Positions 1 through 10,659 of a DNA stretch of 64,000 nt are shown in pieces (the stretch's first letter is position 1; each line of letters starts with the position of its first letter). The notes beneath the pieces are model-generated. The model did no database searches. It was not told the DNA's origin and saw only the letters and a program-made list of their open reading frames with translations. Position numbers and translations under genes: made by a program. Origin of the DNA: Brachionus manjavacas. Its lineage: Eukaryota > Rotifera > Eurotatoria > Ploima > Brachionidae. The stretch is taken from the NCBI GenBank assembly GCA_019054805.1, contig JAHQIY010000008.1, forward strand, positions 1,845,501 to 1,909,500, given 5' to 3'.

Positions 1-495
1 AAACCAATGCGATCAAGTTCTATTAAAAAAAAAAAAAAAATTTCTGATAAATTCTTGAATTTTTAATATTTTTTTTTTCAATTCAAATTGATTGCATATT
101 AGCTAAATGCAAAGTAATTAAATTAATTTTTTTAAATAAAAAACTTACTATATCATCCTCCCAATCCGTGCTAATAGCAAAAAGAGAACATTGTTTTCAA
201 AATCAGAACACACAAAGGATGATGTCAAAATAAATGTTGACATCTATTTTAATTGAATTATGTTATCGTTAATCTATTTCAACTGCAAATAAAAATGAAA
301 AATTTAAAGAATAGAAAAAAACTTGCTGCCAAAAAATCAAAAAAGCGGAAATAAACAATCCAAAGGCTAAAACAATGTCATTGATGACGCTTGAAACCGA
401 AAACCTACGGGGATGTGGCAAGCAGAAAAGTGGAATATTTAATGCGAATGCATATGATGCAGAGCCAAGCCTGAAGCATCAAAGCGGACCAGTTA
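1..495. other. AT-rich intergenic sequence, no gene seen
   Basis: This stretch is AT-rich with long A and T runs. I see no convincing exon, splice-site pair or RNA gene in it. It may be 3' flank of the Islet gene or of a gene to the left of the window. Confidence 0.5.
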
Positions 496-695
496 TGTCC
501 CTTTTTCGATCCTAGTGGACAATGGGGAAGTGCTCATCTACACCGCAATTATTACCCAGTCGAAACTGGTGCCCCTAATTTTATGATGAAAGAGGTTTAA
601 ACATTCACGCCGTATTGCAGAGCTATTTTGAAGGTTTTTTTCATTTTAAAGAACCCTCTGCTTGCATGGCTAGCACCCAAGCCATTCGGCTATAC
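496..695 (-). mobile_element. tRNA-derived SINE copy, minus orientation
   Basis: Read on the minus strand this begins with a tRNA-like head in which TAGCCGAATGG matches a Pol III A box. It then shares a body with copies at 4558-4802 and 22019-22312. The shared body includes a stretch near a CTGCAATACGGCGTGAATG-type motif, a motif with CCTCTTTCATCATAAAA, and a 3' end around CCATTGTCCACTAGGATCGA. The three copies differ by internal deletions and point changes, as expected for dispersed retroposons. The family is not named; a Ser- or Leu-type tRNA ancestor is a guess. Confidence 0.75.
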
Positions 696-1155
696 GCGCT
701 CACTTATGGAACAATACAGATTAGAAATACTAGGTACATGCGAACGTCGCTGGACCAAAATAAATTGTTTTGTTTTTTGTTCAGTTCCTTAAACATTTTT
801 GAAAATAAAAGCATTTTTTTGTGTTCAAATTTTTTATTTTTTATAACTAAATAAAATATCGAAGCTAAAAACAAAATATGACAAGAAAAAAAAAAGAAAA
901 AAAAGAGAAGCAAATTCAGAATTTCAATTTGTACATTTCTAAACACGAAAAGATTCATCCGGTTGATTTACATGAGCGCATCCATTTCCCTGGGAGAATA
1001 AATGCGCCAACAAAAAAAGGAAAAGGCGACAGCTTGAACAAACAACATCATCCAAAAATTAAAAATGAGAAAATTTCCTTTTCCGAGCTGATGAATAAAA
1101 AAATTAAATTAAATAAAGACACTAAATAACAATTGAAAAAAAACAAAAAAAAAAA
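696..1155. other. AT-rich 3' flank of the Islet gene
   Basis: No exon is supported. The weak open frames here are low-complexity Lys/Phe-rich translations of A and T runs. Part of this stretch is probably the 3' untranslated region of the minus-strand Islet gene. Confidence 0.5.
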
Positions 1156-2806
1156 CTAGTAACAATTATCATAGATTAGATTATGATGGGCCTGTGGAAT
1201 ATGCTGGGTGGCAAACGACGGATGCATGGGCATTTGGACATGCTGGCCTTGCTGTTGACTTTGCTCAGGTCGAACAAGCATATTTTTCTTTTTGTCTTTG
1301 CATCGTTTGTTCTGGAACCAAACGCGGATCACCCGAGGATTCAGGCCGGTCAGCTCGACCAGTTGTTCCTTCATGAGAGCGTCGGGCCGCGGATTAGCGC
1401 CGTAGCAGGCGCGCAACGTGTGCAGCTGCTTCTCGTTGAGCACGGTCCTGATCCGCGCCGGCTTGTGACTACTCTGGTGGTTGACTTTGAGCAGCGAGCT
1501 GGTCGAGTAGTTGCTCTGGAACGACGGCTTGCTCACCTTGCTTGCCACAGCCTTTTTTTTGCTCCTATTCAGCCCGCTCTCGCCAACTGAATTCTCTTCG
1601 CACACTGAATTGTCGTTGTCGTCATCGTCCTGCTCCACTTCGTCATCACTCACACTCCTATCGTCTGAAACAGAACAAAAAAATTTAGTTTTTTTTTTTT
1701 TTTTCCTTTTAAAAAAAGGGTTTATTAACGCTCGATTTAAATGTGGCCATATGCTCTATTATCTAACACTCAAGTGCTCAAGAGAGAAATAGAAAAAAAA
1801 AGTCAAGTCAAGCAGAAAATTGATAAGTATATATTCACATTTTGTTGTTGTTGTTGTTGTTTTATGTGGCCAAATGTCCTTGTTTGTTTAGTGATAACAA
1901 AAAATATTTACAAATTAGATTAAATGGATTTGTTGCTCTACTAAACTGGTCCAATAAAAATAACAAGCACACAAAACGAGCAGTCTGTGAAATAGTTTCC
2001 GAACTCTAACAATGCTCATTTGACTTATCATTACCGTCACATTCAAAGCTTATCTTAACTGTGAATATCAGCTTTTTTGGGTTTATTGAATAAAAAGTTG
2101 AAAAAAAAAAAGCAAAAAAATTTTTTTTCATGTTCCCTCAAAACTATTTTAATTAGACACAATTAATGAAAATAAAACTGCTAATACCTTCTTTTTCTTG
2201 ATATTCCGAGTTGTTGTGATCCGAGTAGGAGAAGCCGTGGGCAAAGCTGGGGTAGTTGTAGCTTGAAAAGCTAGTGGAGTTGTTGGGCGAGTCGACGACC
2301 GACGAGCTGGACGAGTTTTGACTGGGGCTGTACGAGGACGAGACCGAGTTGTCGGGCGTGATGGCCACTGTGTTGTAGATGCCGGCCAAGTACAGCTGCG
2401 AGCTGGCATAGGCGGTGCTTAGCGCGTCCTCTTTGCAGTAGATGTGCTCGTCTCTCAGTTGATATTCGTCGCCCGGCTGCAGCTTCTTGCTGCACACCGA
2501 GCACGAAAAGCAGTTGTAGTGGTACACGCTCGACTTTGACCTCATGACCAAATCATTTTTGCGCACTACTTCGCCGCACCCAACGCACTTGACCATGAAC
2601 AAGCGGGCATAGTCGCTCTTGCAGTACGCCTTGCCATTCTTCACGAAGCATGTCGCATTTTCGCCCAGCTTGCACGCGCACTCGCAACATTTCAGACAAT
2701 GCTCGTGCCACTGCAGGTCCGGCGAACATTTGAGCACAAACTGGTCCTGAATAGACAGGCCGCATCCCATGCACACCGCATTTTTATTAGCAGTACCTTC
2801 TGGCAT
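1156..2806 (-). CDS. isl: Islet LIM-homeodomain transcription factor
   Basis: Two coding exons, 2806-2188 and 1664-1156, join across a 523-base intron with a GT donor at 2187 and an AG acceptor at 1665. They give 375 residues. LIM1 (about residues 12-66, starting [12 protein letters not shown]) and LIM2 (about 72-125) carry the paired zinc-binding Cys/His sets. The homeodomain is at about 274-333 and includes [26 protein letters not shown] and [14 protein letters not shown], which are diagnostic of Islet rather than other LIM-HD classes. Islet factors act in the nucleus in motor-neuron, sensory and endocrine specification, usually with LDB/NLI cofactors. The linker is Ser/Asn-rich, and an acidic run (EQDDDDNDN) precedes the homeodomain. 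The tail after the homeodomain is short compared with vertebrate ISL1/2. The ATG at 2804-2806 is chosen because LIM1 follows immediately and it is the first ATG in the exon compatible with the family N-terminus. Neighbours are unrelated. Confidence 0.95.
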
Positions 2807-2829
2807 TATTTTTTCTTTTTTCTTTTTGA

Positions 2830-2848
2830 CTCTCTCTCTCTCTCTCTC
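2830..2848. repeat. (TC/GA)n microsatellite in the Islet 5' leader
   Basis: A perfect CT/TC run lies about 25 bases upstream of the Islet start codon, reading as GAGAGA on the sense strand. GA runs in this position can bind GAGA-type factors in some animals, but no function is shown here. Confidence 0.8.
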
Positions 2849-4557
2849 AATAAATAGGTAAAATCTCAATTGTTGATTTTTTTTTTTTTTTGTTCTAAAC
2901 AAAAATATTTAAAGCTAAAATAAAAAAAAAAGAGAAAAAGAAAAAAAACTTTATATATATTTTATTAAAATAGAATGCAGCCAATTGTGAGTGGAAACGA
3001 GGAGAGAAAAAAATGCTCAATTGGTTAATTTAAAATGGACCAATTGAGAATTTGATTTGGATTTGGCAAGAAGGAGAAGGAGGAGCCAACTAGGCTTTTT
3101 TGTTTTTCAGAATTAAACAGTGAAAATCTGCTTAAATCGACACTTTTAATTCACTCTCAATCAATGCAACTATGAAACAGGAATCGGAGAATGAATGAAT
3201 GAATAGAAAAAAAAAGGGAAAAAAATGCTTTCTTTCAATTGATAAATCTCTGGACAATTAATTTGATAGATAGAGATACTGGCGACAAAAATTCGACAGT
3301 ATTTCAGGTGAGAACTATTCGGTTGGAATTTTAAGCCGAGCCATTCGAATGAACACAATAGGCCAAGTAGAAAAAGGGGCGTTTGTTTGGCTAACAACTA
3401 CGTGACTTGATTGAGAAAGAGAGAAAAGCCCCGAGAAGCGATATGTGATATGTGCTCCGAATGAATCATTAGATAACTATTGGTAACCAGCAGAATTGCG
3501 TCTAATGAGAAAAATATGCGAGCACTTTTTTTCTGCTGCTTCAGATTCAGAAGCCCCGCGAGACTCTCAAGCCTTCTAAAGCAAATATTTTAATAGATAG
3601 TACAACTTAAAGCAACACGGTGTCATAATTAATGTTTATTAAGTCTAATATAAATTCACTTATGTCCACAGAGCATATTTGTCGAGCAAATAGAAAAACA
3701 CTCAATTATTGCAATTCTTCTGAGCTTCGAGAGCTCAACGTGTCATAATGATAGGTATACAATACGTGCTGTTTGAGCATTCAATTTGACTCTGACACCA
3801 CTTCTGCTTTGTGTGTATGTGTACATGTGTATGTGTATGTGTGTGTATGTGTGTGTGTATAAATACGTGCATGTGCAGACAGAGATTGACTGGTGGCAAC
3901 GTTATCTGCAGTGTGATCGTTGCGTTTAAAGTCTATCATTTTGAATTTTCAAAGGATTCGATCGATCTGCTGATTCCAACACCTAATTACACGTGTTTTA
4001 ATTTAGGCCTATGGACTGGCAATGGCTTTTTCTTTTTTGGCTTTTTTTGCAGCTAATAGTGTGTGGTGTGCATTAGCATTGTAGATGTGGTCTCGAGATA
4101 AGCTCTCGATTAGACGTGTTAACGTGTTCGAATAGTGTACCAAACAGCAAAATAGAGTTTTACTTTGGTCCATGACAATTTGATTGATTGGGAGATATGG
4201 AGGCCTAAGGCGAAAATCTTGTCGAATTTGATTGAATTACAGCTTTTTAGTAGATTACCGATTTGATTTTGCATGATGAATTTTTCTAACACTGTATCAT
4301 TTTTTTGTTGTATTTGTTCAAAATTTGTTAAATATTTTAGAAAAAAAAAAGTACCATGCTAATCATACAAGCACTGGTTGGCAAAGTTCGAACCTAAATG
4401 TGCATGCAGTACCAAGCGCATGTGTATACCCGGTTTGACTGTGTCTTTGGTTGGAAGGCATTGGGTGTCAACAAAATTGCTAATTATCAATAAGTCACAT
4501 TCCCTTATTAAGACTTGGAATTTTGCTCTCACAAATTTGAGACTAGTTTATTAGCTG
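2849..4557. promoter_or_regulatory. Upstream flank of Islet, candidate cis-regulatory region
   Basis: No coding exon is seen. From about 3300 to 4250 the base composition is visibly less AT-rich than the non-coding DNA elsewhere in the window. Near-palindromic motifs such as ACGTG and CTCGAGATAAGCTCTCGA occur here. This lies directly upstream of a developmental transcription factor gene, so enhancers are plausible. That is inference from composition and position only. Confidence 0.35.
3811..3860. repeat. (TG)n-rich microsatellite
   Basis: An imperfect TG/TA dinucleotide array (ATGTGTATGTGTGTGTATG type) lies in the Islet upstream flank. The open frame over it is a low-complexity Met/Cys/Val translation and not a gene. 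Confidence 0.85.
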
Positions 4558-4802
4558 TATAGCCCTTAAAGCCGAATGGTTTGCGTGTTAGTCATGCAAG
4601 CAGAGGATCGAGGGTGCAAAACCCGCTGAGGGTGAAAAAATCTTCAAAATATCTCTGCAATACGGGGCGAATGTTTAAACCTCTTTCATCATAAAAATGC
4701 GGTGCAGTAGCCTCTGTGTCAGATCGAAGCCATTGCTCAAAAAGGTACATGAAAAGGAGATGAGCGCCTCCCCATTATCCACTAGGATAGAATCGGGACA
4801 AT
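4558..4802 (+). mobile_element. tRNA-derived SINE copy, plus orientation
   Basis: Same family as 22019-22312 and, inverted, 496-695. It begins near GTATAGCC, then AGCCGAATGGTTTGCGTG (A-box region) and GCAGAGGATCGAGGGTGC (B-box-like), followed by AAAACCCGCTGAGGGTG. It ends near CCATTATCCACTAGGATAG. A short duplication near the A box (TAGCCCTTAAAGCC) and an internal deletion separate it from the 22 kb copy. Confidence 0.8.
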
Positions 4803-5438
4803 TACTACTTATTAGCTTTGTTTTTTTTGATTTGACCAAGTTGAACTTTGATTATTAAAGGACAGGCTTTTGAGCACCCCAAATTGAAAAATTGTCCCAT
4901 GTAAAGGCATTATTGAATTGTTCGCTCTGTATTTGGTTGTAACTTGTTCTAATCAATACTAATATATCTATTCTAACTCTTTTTCAAATTTCTAAGCTAT
5001 TTTTTTTTGGCTTTTTTAAAAAAATCATATATTTTTAAAAAAAAGTTTGAGCTCTTTGAGCCAAATCTTGTCTAAAAATTAGTATTTTACATAAAAAGAA
5101 ATCAAAAATACAAATCATTTATTAAAATGAACTTTAATTTTATTTTTACTTATTTATCCCTTTTTTTATATATATTCTGAAGGAGCATTAGCTCGGTACA
5201 GATAAACAAATAAATAAATAACATATCATTTTTTTAAATGAACGATTTTACTGTCAAGTAAAAAGTCAAAAATACTCTCTCAAATGCTAATCAATTAAGT
5301 CAAAGAGTGGGGCAAAGAGAGTCCCCAGAGAAGCTAGGCCGGGCATAGAATCTTCAAGATTTTAGTTCTGTCCCATTAAGAAGAGAGTCACGTTTGGGCT
5401 TGTCCTTATTTCATTTTTTTAAAATAAGTTTGAGCAAT
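4803..5438. other. AT-rich intergenic sequence with a retroelement tail
   Basis: No gene is seen. A short dispersed tail is listed separately at 5178-5222. A less AT-rich stretch around 5305-5345 (GGGGCAAAGAGAGTCCCC) is unexplained. Confidence 0.4.
5178..5222 (+). repeat. Retroelement 3' tail fragment with (AAAT)n end
   Basis: GAAGGAGCATTAGCTCGGTA followed by ACAGATAAACAAATAAATAAATAA. Related tails occur at about 39520-39562 (plus), 50940-50990 (minus, interrupted by changes) and 52650-52690 (plus). A shared short sequence ending in a simple repeat fits the 3' end of a 5'-truncated LINE or SINE. The family is not identified. Confidence 0.55.
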
Positions 5439-5447
5439 GACAAGATT

Positions 5448-5807
5448 GGTTTTGTGAAATTCGGTATAAAATGAAAAAAAGGACAGAAAAAATGTAAAAA
5501 ATTGAATAACTTTTTTCCTAAAGGTTTAAACTTAGTTCTGTAAATGCAACATAGTGCAACACTCAAAGTTGCACCAAATATCAAGGTTTGCTAAATTTAC
5601 AGATTTAAGCAGAAATTAAATTTCAATACAATTGAGCGTAGTGCATTTTGCAGAGATTTTGCACACCATTAGTAGACTTTTACAATTTTGCAACCTTGAA
5701 TGTAGCACCACGTTGCACTCTTAGAGCTAATTTTAAACTTTTTGAAAAAAAGTCATTTAATTTTTTCACACTTTGTTATGATCTTTTGTACTGAATTTCA
5801 CAAAACC
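5448..5807. mobile_element. Palindromic MITE, 9-base target duplication (MULE- or Merlin-like)
   Basis: The element starts GGTTTTGTGAAATTCGGTA and ends with its inverse, TACTGAATTTCACAAAACC. The terminal inverted repeats extend imperfectly for about 125 bases. The nine bases GACAAGATT flank both ends (5439-5447 and 5808-5816), a perfect target-site duplication. A 9-base duplication with GG termini fits Mutator-like elements (8-11 bases) or Merlin (8-9 bases). There is no transposase, so it is non-autonomous. Relatives lie at 13998-14155, 39601-39675 and 58512-59038. Confidence 0.85.
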
Positions 5808-5892
5808 GACAAGATTTGGCTCAAAGAAAGGACTAAGTTTTATTCCAAACTGTCAGGGTATAACCCAAACTATACTTTTTAAAAAAACAATT

Positions 5893-6085
5893 ATGAGTGT
5901 TCGAAAGATGACACAAAATGGTTGATGTAATGGTGTGTTAATGCTTTCTTTGGAATTATTGAATTTTTTAGCCATCACTCGCTTTTCTGGATACCCTTGT
6001 ACACTTTGTCAAAAGTAATCTAATTGAACTTAAAATTATCAAATAAATTTTATCATTTATTTTTTACAGTGTTTATTTTTATAAA
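5893..6085 (+). pseudogene. Displaced fragment of REEP5 (exon 3, intron 3, start of exon 4)
   Basis: This is a close copy, on the opposite strand, of the minus-strand REEP5 gene from about 14640 down to 14445. It covers the exon-3 stretch that encodes [11 protein letters not shown], the whole short intron 3 and the first bases of exon 4. The intron is retained, so it moved as DNA and not as processed RNA. The codon for the last tryptophan region has become a stop, and there are several other substitutions, so it is not a gene. It begins about 85 bases past the right target duplication of the MITE at 5448-5807. Confidence 0.85.
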
Positions 6086-9000
6086 ATTGACAAACATTTT
6101 TTAACTTTTAAAAAATAATTTAAATTTTTGAACAACAATGATTAGAAAGAAAAATACTTGTCTAAAAGCTTAGGAGATCGGAGTTTAAAAATCATTTTTT
6201 TACCAAGCGTGTAATGGAACAAACAAAATCTCGGGGTTTCATCAATTAGTGCAATGGGTCCTGCTTCAAAAATTGAAGGTCACAATCAAGGAATTGAAAA
6301 ACAATTAAGAAGTAATTGTGATAAGAGGTAAATTTTTTTGGTGAATCTATTTGTACTTAATTGGAACAATTTACCATGTCAAACGGTCAAAGCTAAGACA
6401 ACAATCAATTTTAAATATCTCTTGGATACTAGAGAAAATTTTTTTCAAAGATAAATGGAAAAGTATGGTCATCTGACTCATACTTTAGCAAGTTAAATCT
6501 TGTAGCTCATTTTTTTTATTATTATTATTATTCTATTTTAAAAATTAGTTTAATAAACAGATTTTTAAATTCAGAACATTCGTTTTGATTTATTTTATTT
6601 TGAATTTTTTTTTAAAAATAGAACCATTATCATTATAAATTGTTAAAAATTAATCCCAACAATTTTGATAATTTTTGAATTTGATCATTTAAGAAAAAAA
6701 TCAAAAACACATCGAAACAAAGTGAATTTTGTCTTTCAAGATAAAGTGTAAACTGTATTTTAATCAAACTATATCCACAATAACTCATGTTTTTTAAGAT
6801 AATTTTTGAGTTTTTTTATATTTGATAGATTTTTTAAAACCTGAATAAAATTTTTCATAATTTTGAAATTTTTGAAAAAGCATTAAAAAAATGAAATTTT
6901 TCAAATTCGGTTACCTTCCATCTGAGACAGAGGTAGCTGTTTAAAATATTCGTAATTATTCGGCTTTACTAGTAAAAATCATTTAAAACTTGTTTAATTC
7001 AATCTCATCCATAGCAGAATTTATCATAACAATGCAAACACAAAATATAAATTTATTTTATACTCAAATTCTTTTTATTCTAATTTTTTAAAACTAAATT
7101 TAAAATAAAATATTATTTCAAATTATTTATTTTAAAATAAAATAAATATTTATTTAAAATAGATTTTTTGGGGTACCCAAGTTGGCTTCGAACGACATAA
7201 TTCCCTGCTTTTCAACCTCAGAAGAAATATTTTTATTTTAAGGATAAAAAAGATATAAAATGATTTAAGCAATTCGAGAGGAGAATTTAAAAAGGGAAAT
7301 AAAAAATTATTAAATTAATGCAGAAAAGTATTCGAGAATTTACAGATTCTATTTTAGTTGCGCCTTACTTAAACAATGGTAGGCAAATATTAGGTTAATT
7401 AGAATTAATTTTTGGTTTGAAAAAGTCAGAAATTGGACATTTAATAATCGAGGATAAGCAAAATTTATTTCAAATAAAGAAATTTTTTTCTTTTTTGAAC
7501 AAAAAAAAAAAGAATGACTCATCATTCTTGAAATTTTTTCAAATGAGACTCAGTCTTTAATAATATTAAGTCTATTTTTAGAAAGTCACTTAAAATTTTG
7601 AATCTATTGATATTTAAATGTTTAATTATTTAACAAAAAAAGGAGTTTGTGTAAAAAAAAATTAATTTTTTTTTAAATCAAAGTCTGTCCTAGACAAGAC
7701 AAATTTAAGCTCATTTCAAAGTTTTTGAGACAATTTTAATTCAAAATCAATTTTATTTAGTCTTCTAACCCAAGTATAAAATTTAGATTAGTGAAACAAT
7801 GAGGTTATATAGGACACACTCCTTTAATAGTTCTGACTTTACCATGCTTTACCATACTTTGTAATACCTAAGAAACAAGATGCTTATCAATAATAATAAA
7901 TACCAATATGAACTTCCAAAATTGGTTTGAATCTCGCAAATTTATTTTAAGTGCTCTTTTTAGAAACAAATTTTTTCTTATTTTGCTGTTAATCATCTCT
8001 TGATAGCTAATTTAAAATTGCCCTTTTTGCAATTGTCCAATTTATTTTAAAAATTAATCTCGACTCCAAAAACTTTTATTTTAAAATTTTTTTAATTTAT
8101 TTTCTATAAAAAGCTTTACAATTTTTAAAATTGAAAATTCTATTTATTTTGGAGATATTAACATCTGAACCAAGTTACAGCAATTTTTTAATTTATTTAA
8201 AAAAAAATAATTTCTTAAAAAGGAGAACCAAAAGAAAGCAAACATCAAATTGCCCACGAGTTCATTTATTTATATTTTAAGTAAAAAAATAAACATTAAT
8301 TTTAACTTTGAAAAAATTGATTTTTAATTTTTACTCAGAGCTAATTTTAATTCTAAAAGCATCTGCGATTAGTATTTCCGGTGAATCCGCGCAAATAATT
8401 AACTTATTCATTTTTTGAAAAATTGCTTGATGAAAAATCGGAAAAAGACCCATTTCCGTGTAAATATTTTTATAAAGAACCTGGATTTTTAAAGCCTATG
8501 TTCTAAAGCAATTCGCCTTTAGAAAAAATTGTATAATATTTTTTTAAAAGTCTTTAGTTAAATTTTTGGGTTGAATTAAAACGCCATTCATTTTAATGAA
8601 TTGAATTTTTTAGCCTGCAGATCAGTTTTACTTTAGATATTAAATTTAAATATTGACTTAATCTATATATTCTATTACGCAGTTAAGTTCAGCCATTCTA
8701 TTAAGTATAAAAAACTGAATAAAATTTTTTCAATTCAAAATTTGAGTGAAAAAATAATCAAATTAATTTGTTTTTTATTTATAAAATATCAAATATTAAA
8801 AAAATATTTTATTATTGATATTAAAAATCCAGCATAAGGTAAATAAAATTCTATACGCACATTATTAAGTGATTACAAAACAAATTTTTCTATTTTTCTT
8901 TATTAAATTCTATTTTTTGTCTTCAAATTAAATTTTAAACAAATATTCGTTTTAAACAGCCTTTTTAAATTTACACCTAAAAATAATTTGATTCATTCTT

Positions 9001-9629
9001 CTTCATAAATAAAATTAATGGATTAATTGACAACCTAAAATTTTATTGAATTTCATTTTTTTTAAATTTGATTCCCTGTTTCGGACGTATATCCTTTTCC
9101 AGTATATTCTTTAATTTTTATCAGAATTTTTTTAATTTTTATTTTAATCAAATTTCATGACAAAAAATTAAATTGAAACTGAAATCTTTGCTTCTATTTC
9201 TTAGCGTATTTCTTTTAAATTATCAAATAAAGATTTAAAACTAATTGGTTCAAAAAATAAATTTAATTTTCAGTCAATCTGATCTACTAGAGCAATTTCA
9301 AAAAATTTGAAAAAATATTGAAGAGATTTGCATAGTATTTTTCAAGTGCTTTAAAATGTTAAAAAATTTAAAAATAACCATAAGAACAAGCTTTTGTAAT
9401 AAACTCAACAATTTTTTTTCTAACTTGACTTTTGATGACAAGTAATTTAAAACGATTTTTGTGCATCATGTAAATAAAGACCAAATTTTTAAAAATTTGC
9501 AATTTTTTGTTTTTACTACTTTAGGAATTTCTAAAAATAAAATACCTGTATAAAAATTTAATCAAATACTTAAACATTAAAAAATTAGTATAGCTTTATT
9601 TTTTATTATTACTAAAAATTTCTAGTTTC
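6086..9629. other. Long AT-rich stretch without a recognised gene
   Basis: I see only A/T homopolymers, short TTA arrays (near 6515) and degenerate sequence. I found no exon with matched splice sites and recognisable protein, no RNA gene, and no clear transposon ends. Decayed elements below my recognition limit are likely. Confidence 0.45.
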
Positions 9630-10070
9630 TCAAAAATTAAAGTACAAAGCAATCGGTTTCAAAATCTGATGATAAACTATACATACTCCTCCAGATTTAC
9701 TTGGTAATAAGAGCCAAACAATTAGCACAATCTTCGAAATTAAATTAAAAAAATTAATTAAACTTAAATATTTTACTTTTATCCATGAGTAATAAGGTAT
9801 CCAGTAGAGATATGAATCTGATAAATAGATAAAAACTTTGTACGCAGTATAAACTGTGCAGCACATCGACCAGAGTGAGTCATTTTGGGCTACTTTGTTC
9901 ATCAAATTCACAAAAGTCATCACCCTATTCAAAATTTATCAGTAAAAATATAAAAATGATTTAATTCAATGCTTACGATACATATGTGGTGTAAATAAAA
10001 AATAAAATATCCCATACATAATTTTCTGTCCAAGAAATGTACCAGTAGAACAAAATAAATCCAATTGCAC
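9630..10070 (-). CDS. Divergent REEP/TB2-DP1-HVA22 family member (5' exon not found)
   Basis: Three minus-strand exons are supported: 10070-9977, 9924-9777 and 9731-9630, with GT/AG borders. The first is 94 bases, exactly the length and phase of exon 2 of the REEP5 gene at 14-15 kb, and encodes a matching pattern (GAIGFILFYWYISW against [14 protein letters not shown]). The second ends DSYLYWIPYYSWIK, matching the family's SDxxLxWIPxYxLxK block. The last carries WLLLPSKSGGVCIVYHQILKP, matching the WxxxPxxxGxxxIYxxxIRP motif. Family members are hairpin proteins that shape tubular ER. It is much more diverged than REEP5 and ends soon after the TB2 domain. The expected first exon is missing or unrecognised upstream, where a LINE has inserted at 10660-11581. 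It could be a live fast-evolving paralogue or an early pseudogene; the frames are open in all three exons. Confidence 0.7.
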
Positions 10071-10659
10071 CTTTTTCAATTTAAAGTTAAGAAAAAAAAA
10101 TTATTTAAATGGGACTAATATACTCCTAAAAAAGCCTATATCACCAAAAAATGTTCTAAAAACCTTAAATTTGGAAAAAAAATCCATAATTAAAAATTTT
10201 AAAGAATGTTTCATGTACAAGTACTTGTTTAGAGAGAGCATAATTTTTTAACTAAAATAAAAAATTTAATTTTGTATTCATTTGTTTATGCTGAAGTTTT
10301 CCAATTGATTTTTAGAATGATAAGATATTCATAAATAACTAGGAGGCAAAATTTTGAATCTGTTTTTTAGAATATAAATGATCACTATTAAAACTTATCA
10401 ATTCTTTAACAAAAACAGGCGTCATCTGTTGAAATTAAATTATTAATTCTAACTAACAAGAATTGAATAAAATAGCTTTTTTTAAATATTTTATTTTTAA
10501 ACTATCTGATTATAGGTGTAATATCAATTCAACTTAAAAAAAAAAAAAATAAAAAAAAAGATGACTATTTGTAAATTTTATAGAAAAATATGTCCCGATA
10601 AATATTTTGAGCAAATTTTTTTGGTTTAATTTATCTCCCAAAATAAATTAGTTAAACCA
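10071..10659. other. AT-rich sequence upstream of the REEP-like exons
   Basis: The missing first exon of the minus-strand REEP-like gene should lie here or beyond the LINE. I see no matching exon with a donor in the right phase. Confidence 0.4.

Noticed and set aside
615-1129. Short plus-strand frames downstream of the SINE
   Set aside because: They are low-complexity Lys/Phe translations, partly through the SINE, with no splice or start context.
1183-1590. Plus-strand open frame of 135 codons over the Islet homeobox
   Set aside because: It is the antisense shadow of the less AT-rich homeobox exon and has no family features.
3811-4056. Met/Cys/Val-rich 81-codon frame
   Set aside because: It is translation of a TG microsatellite.
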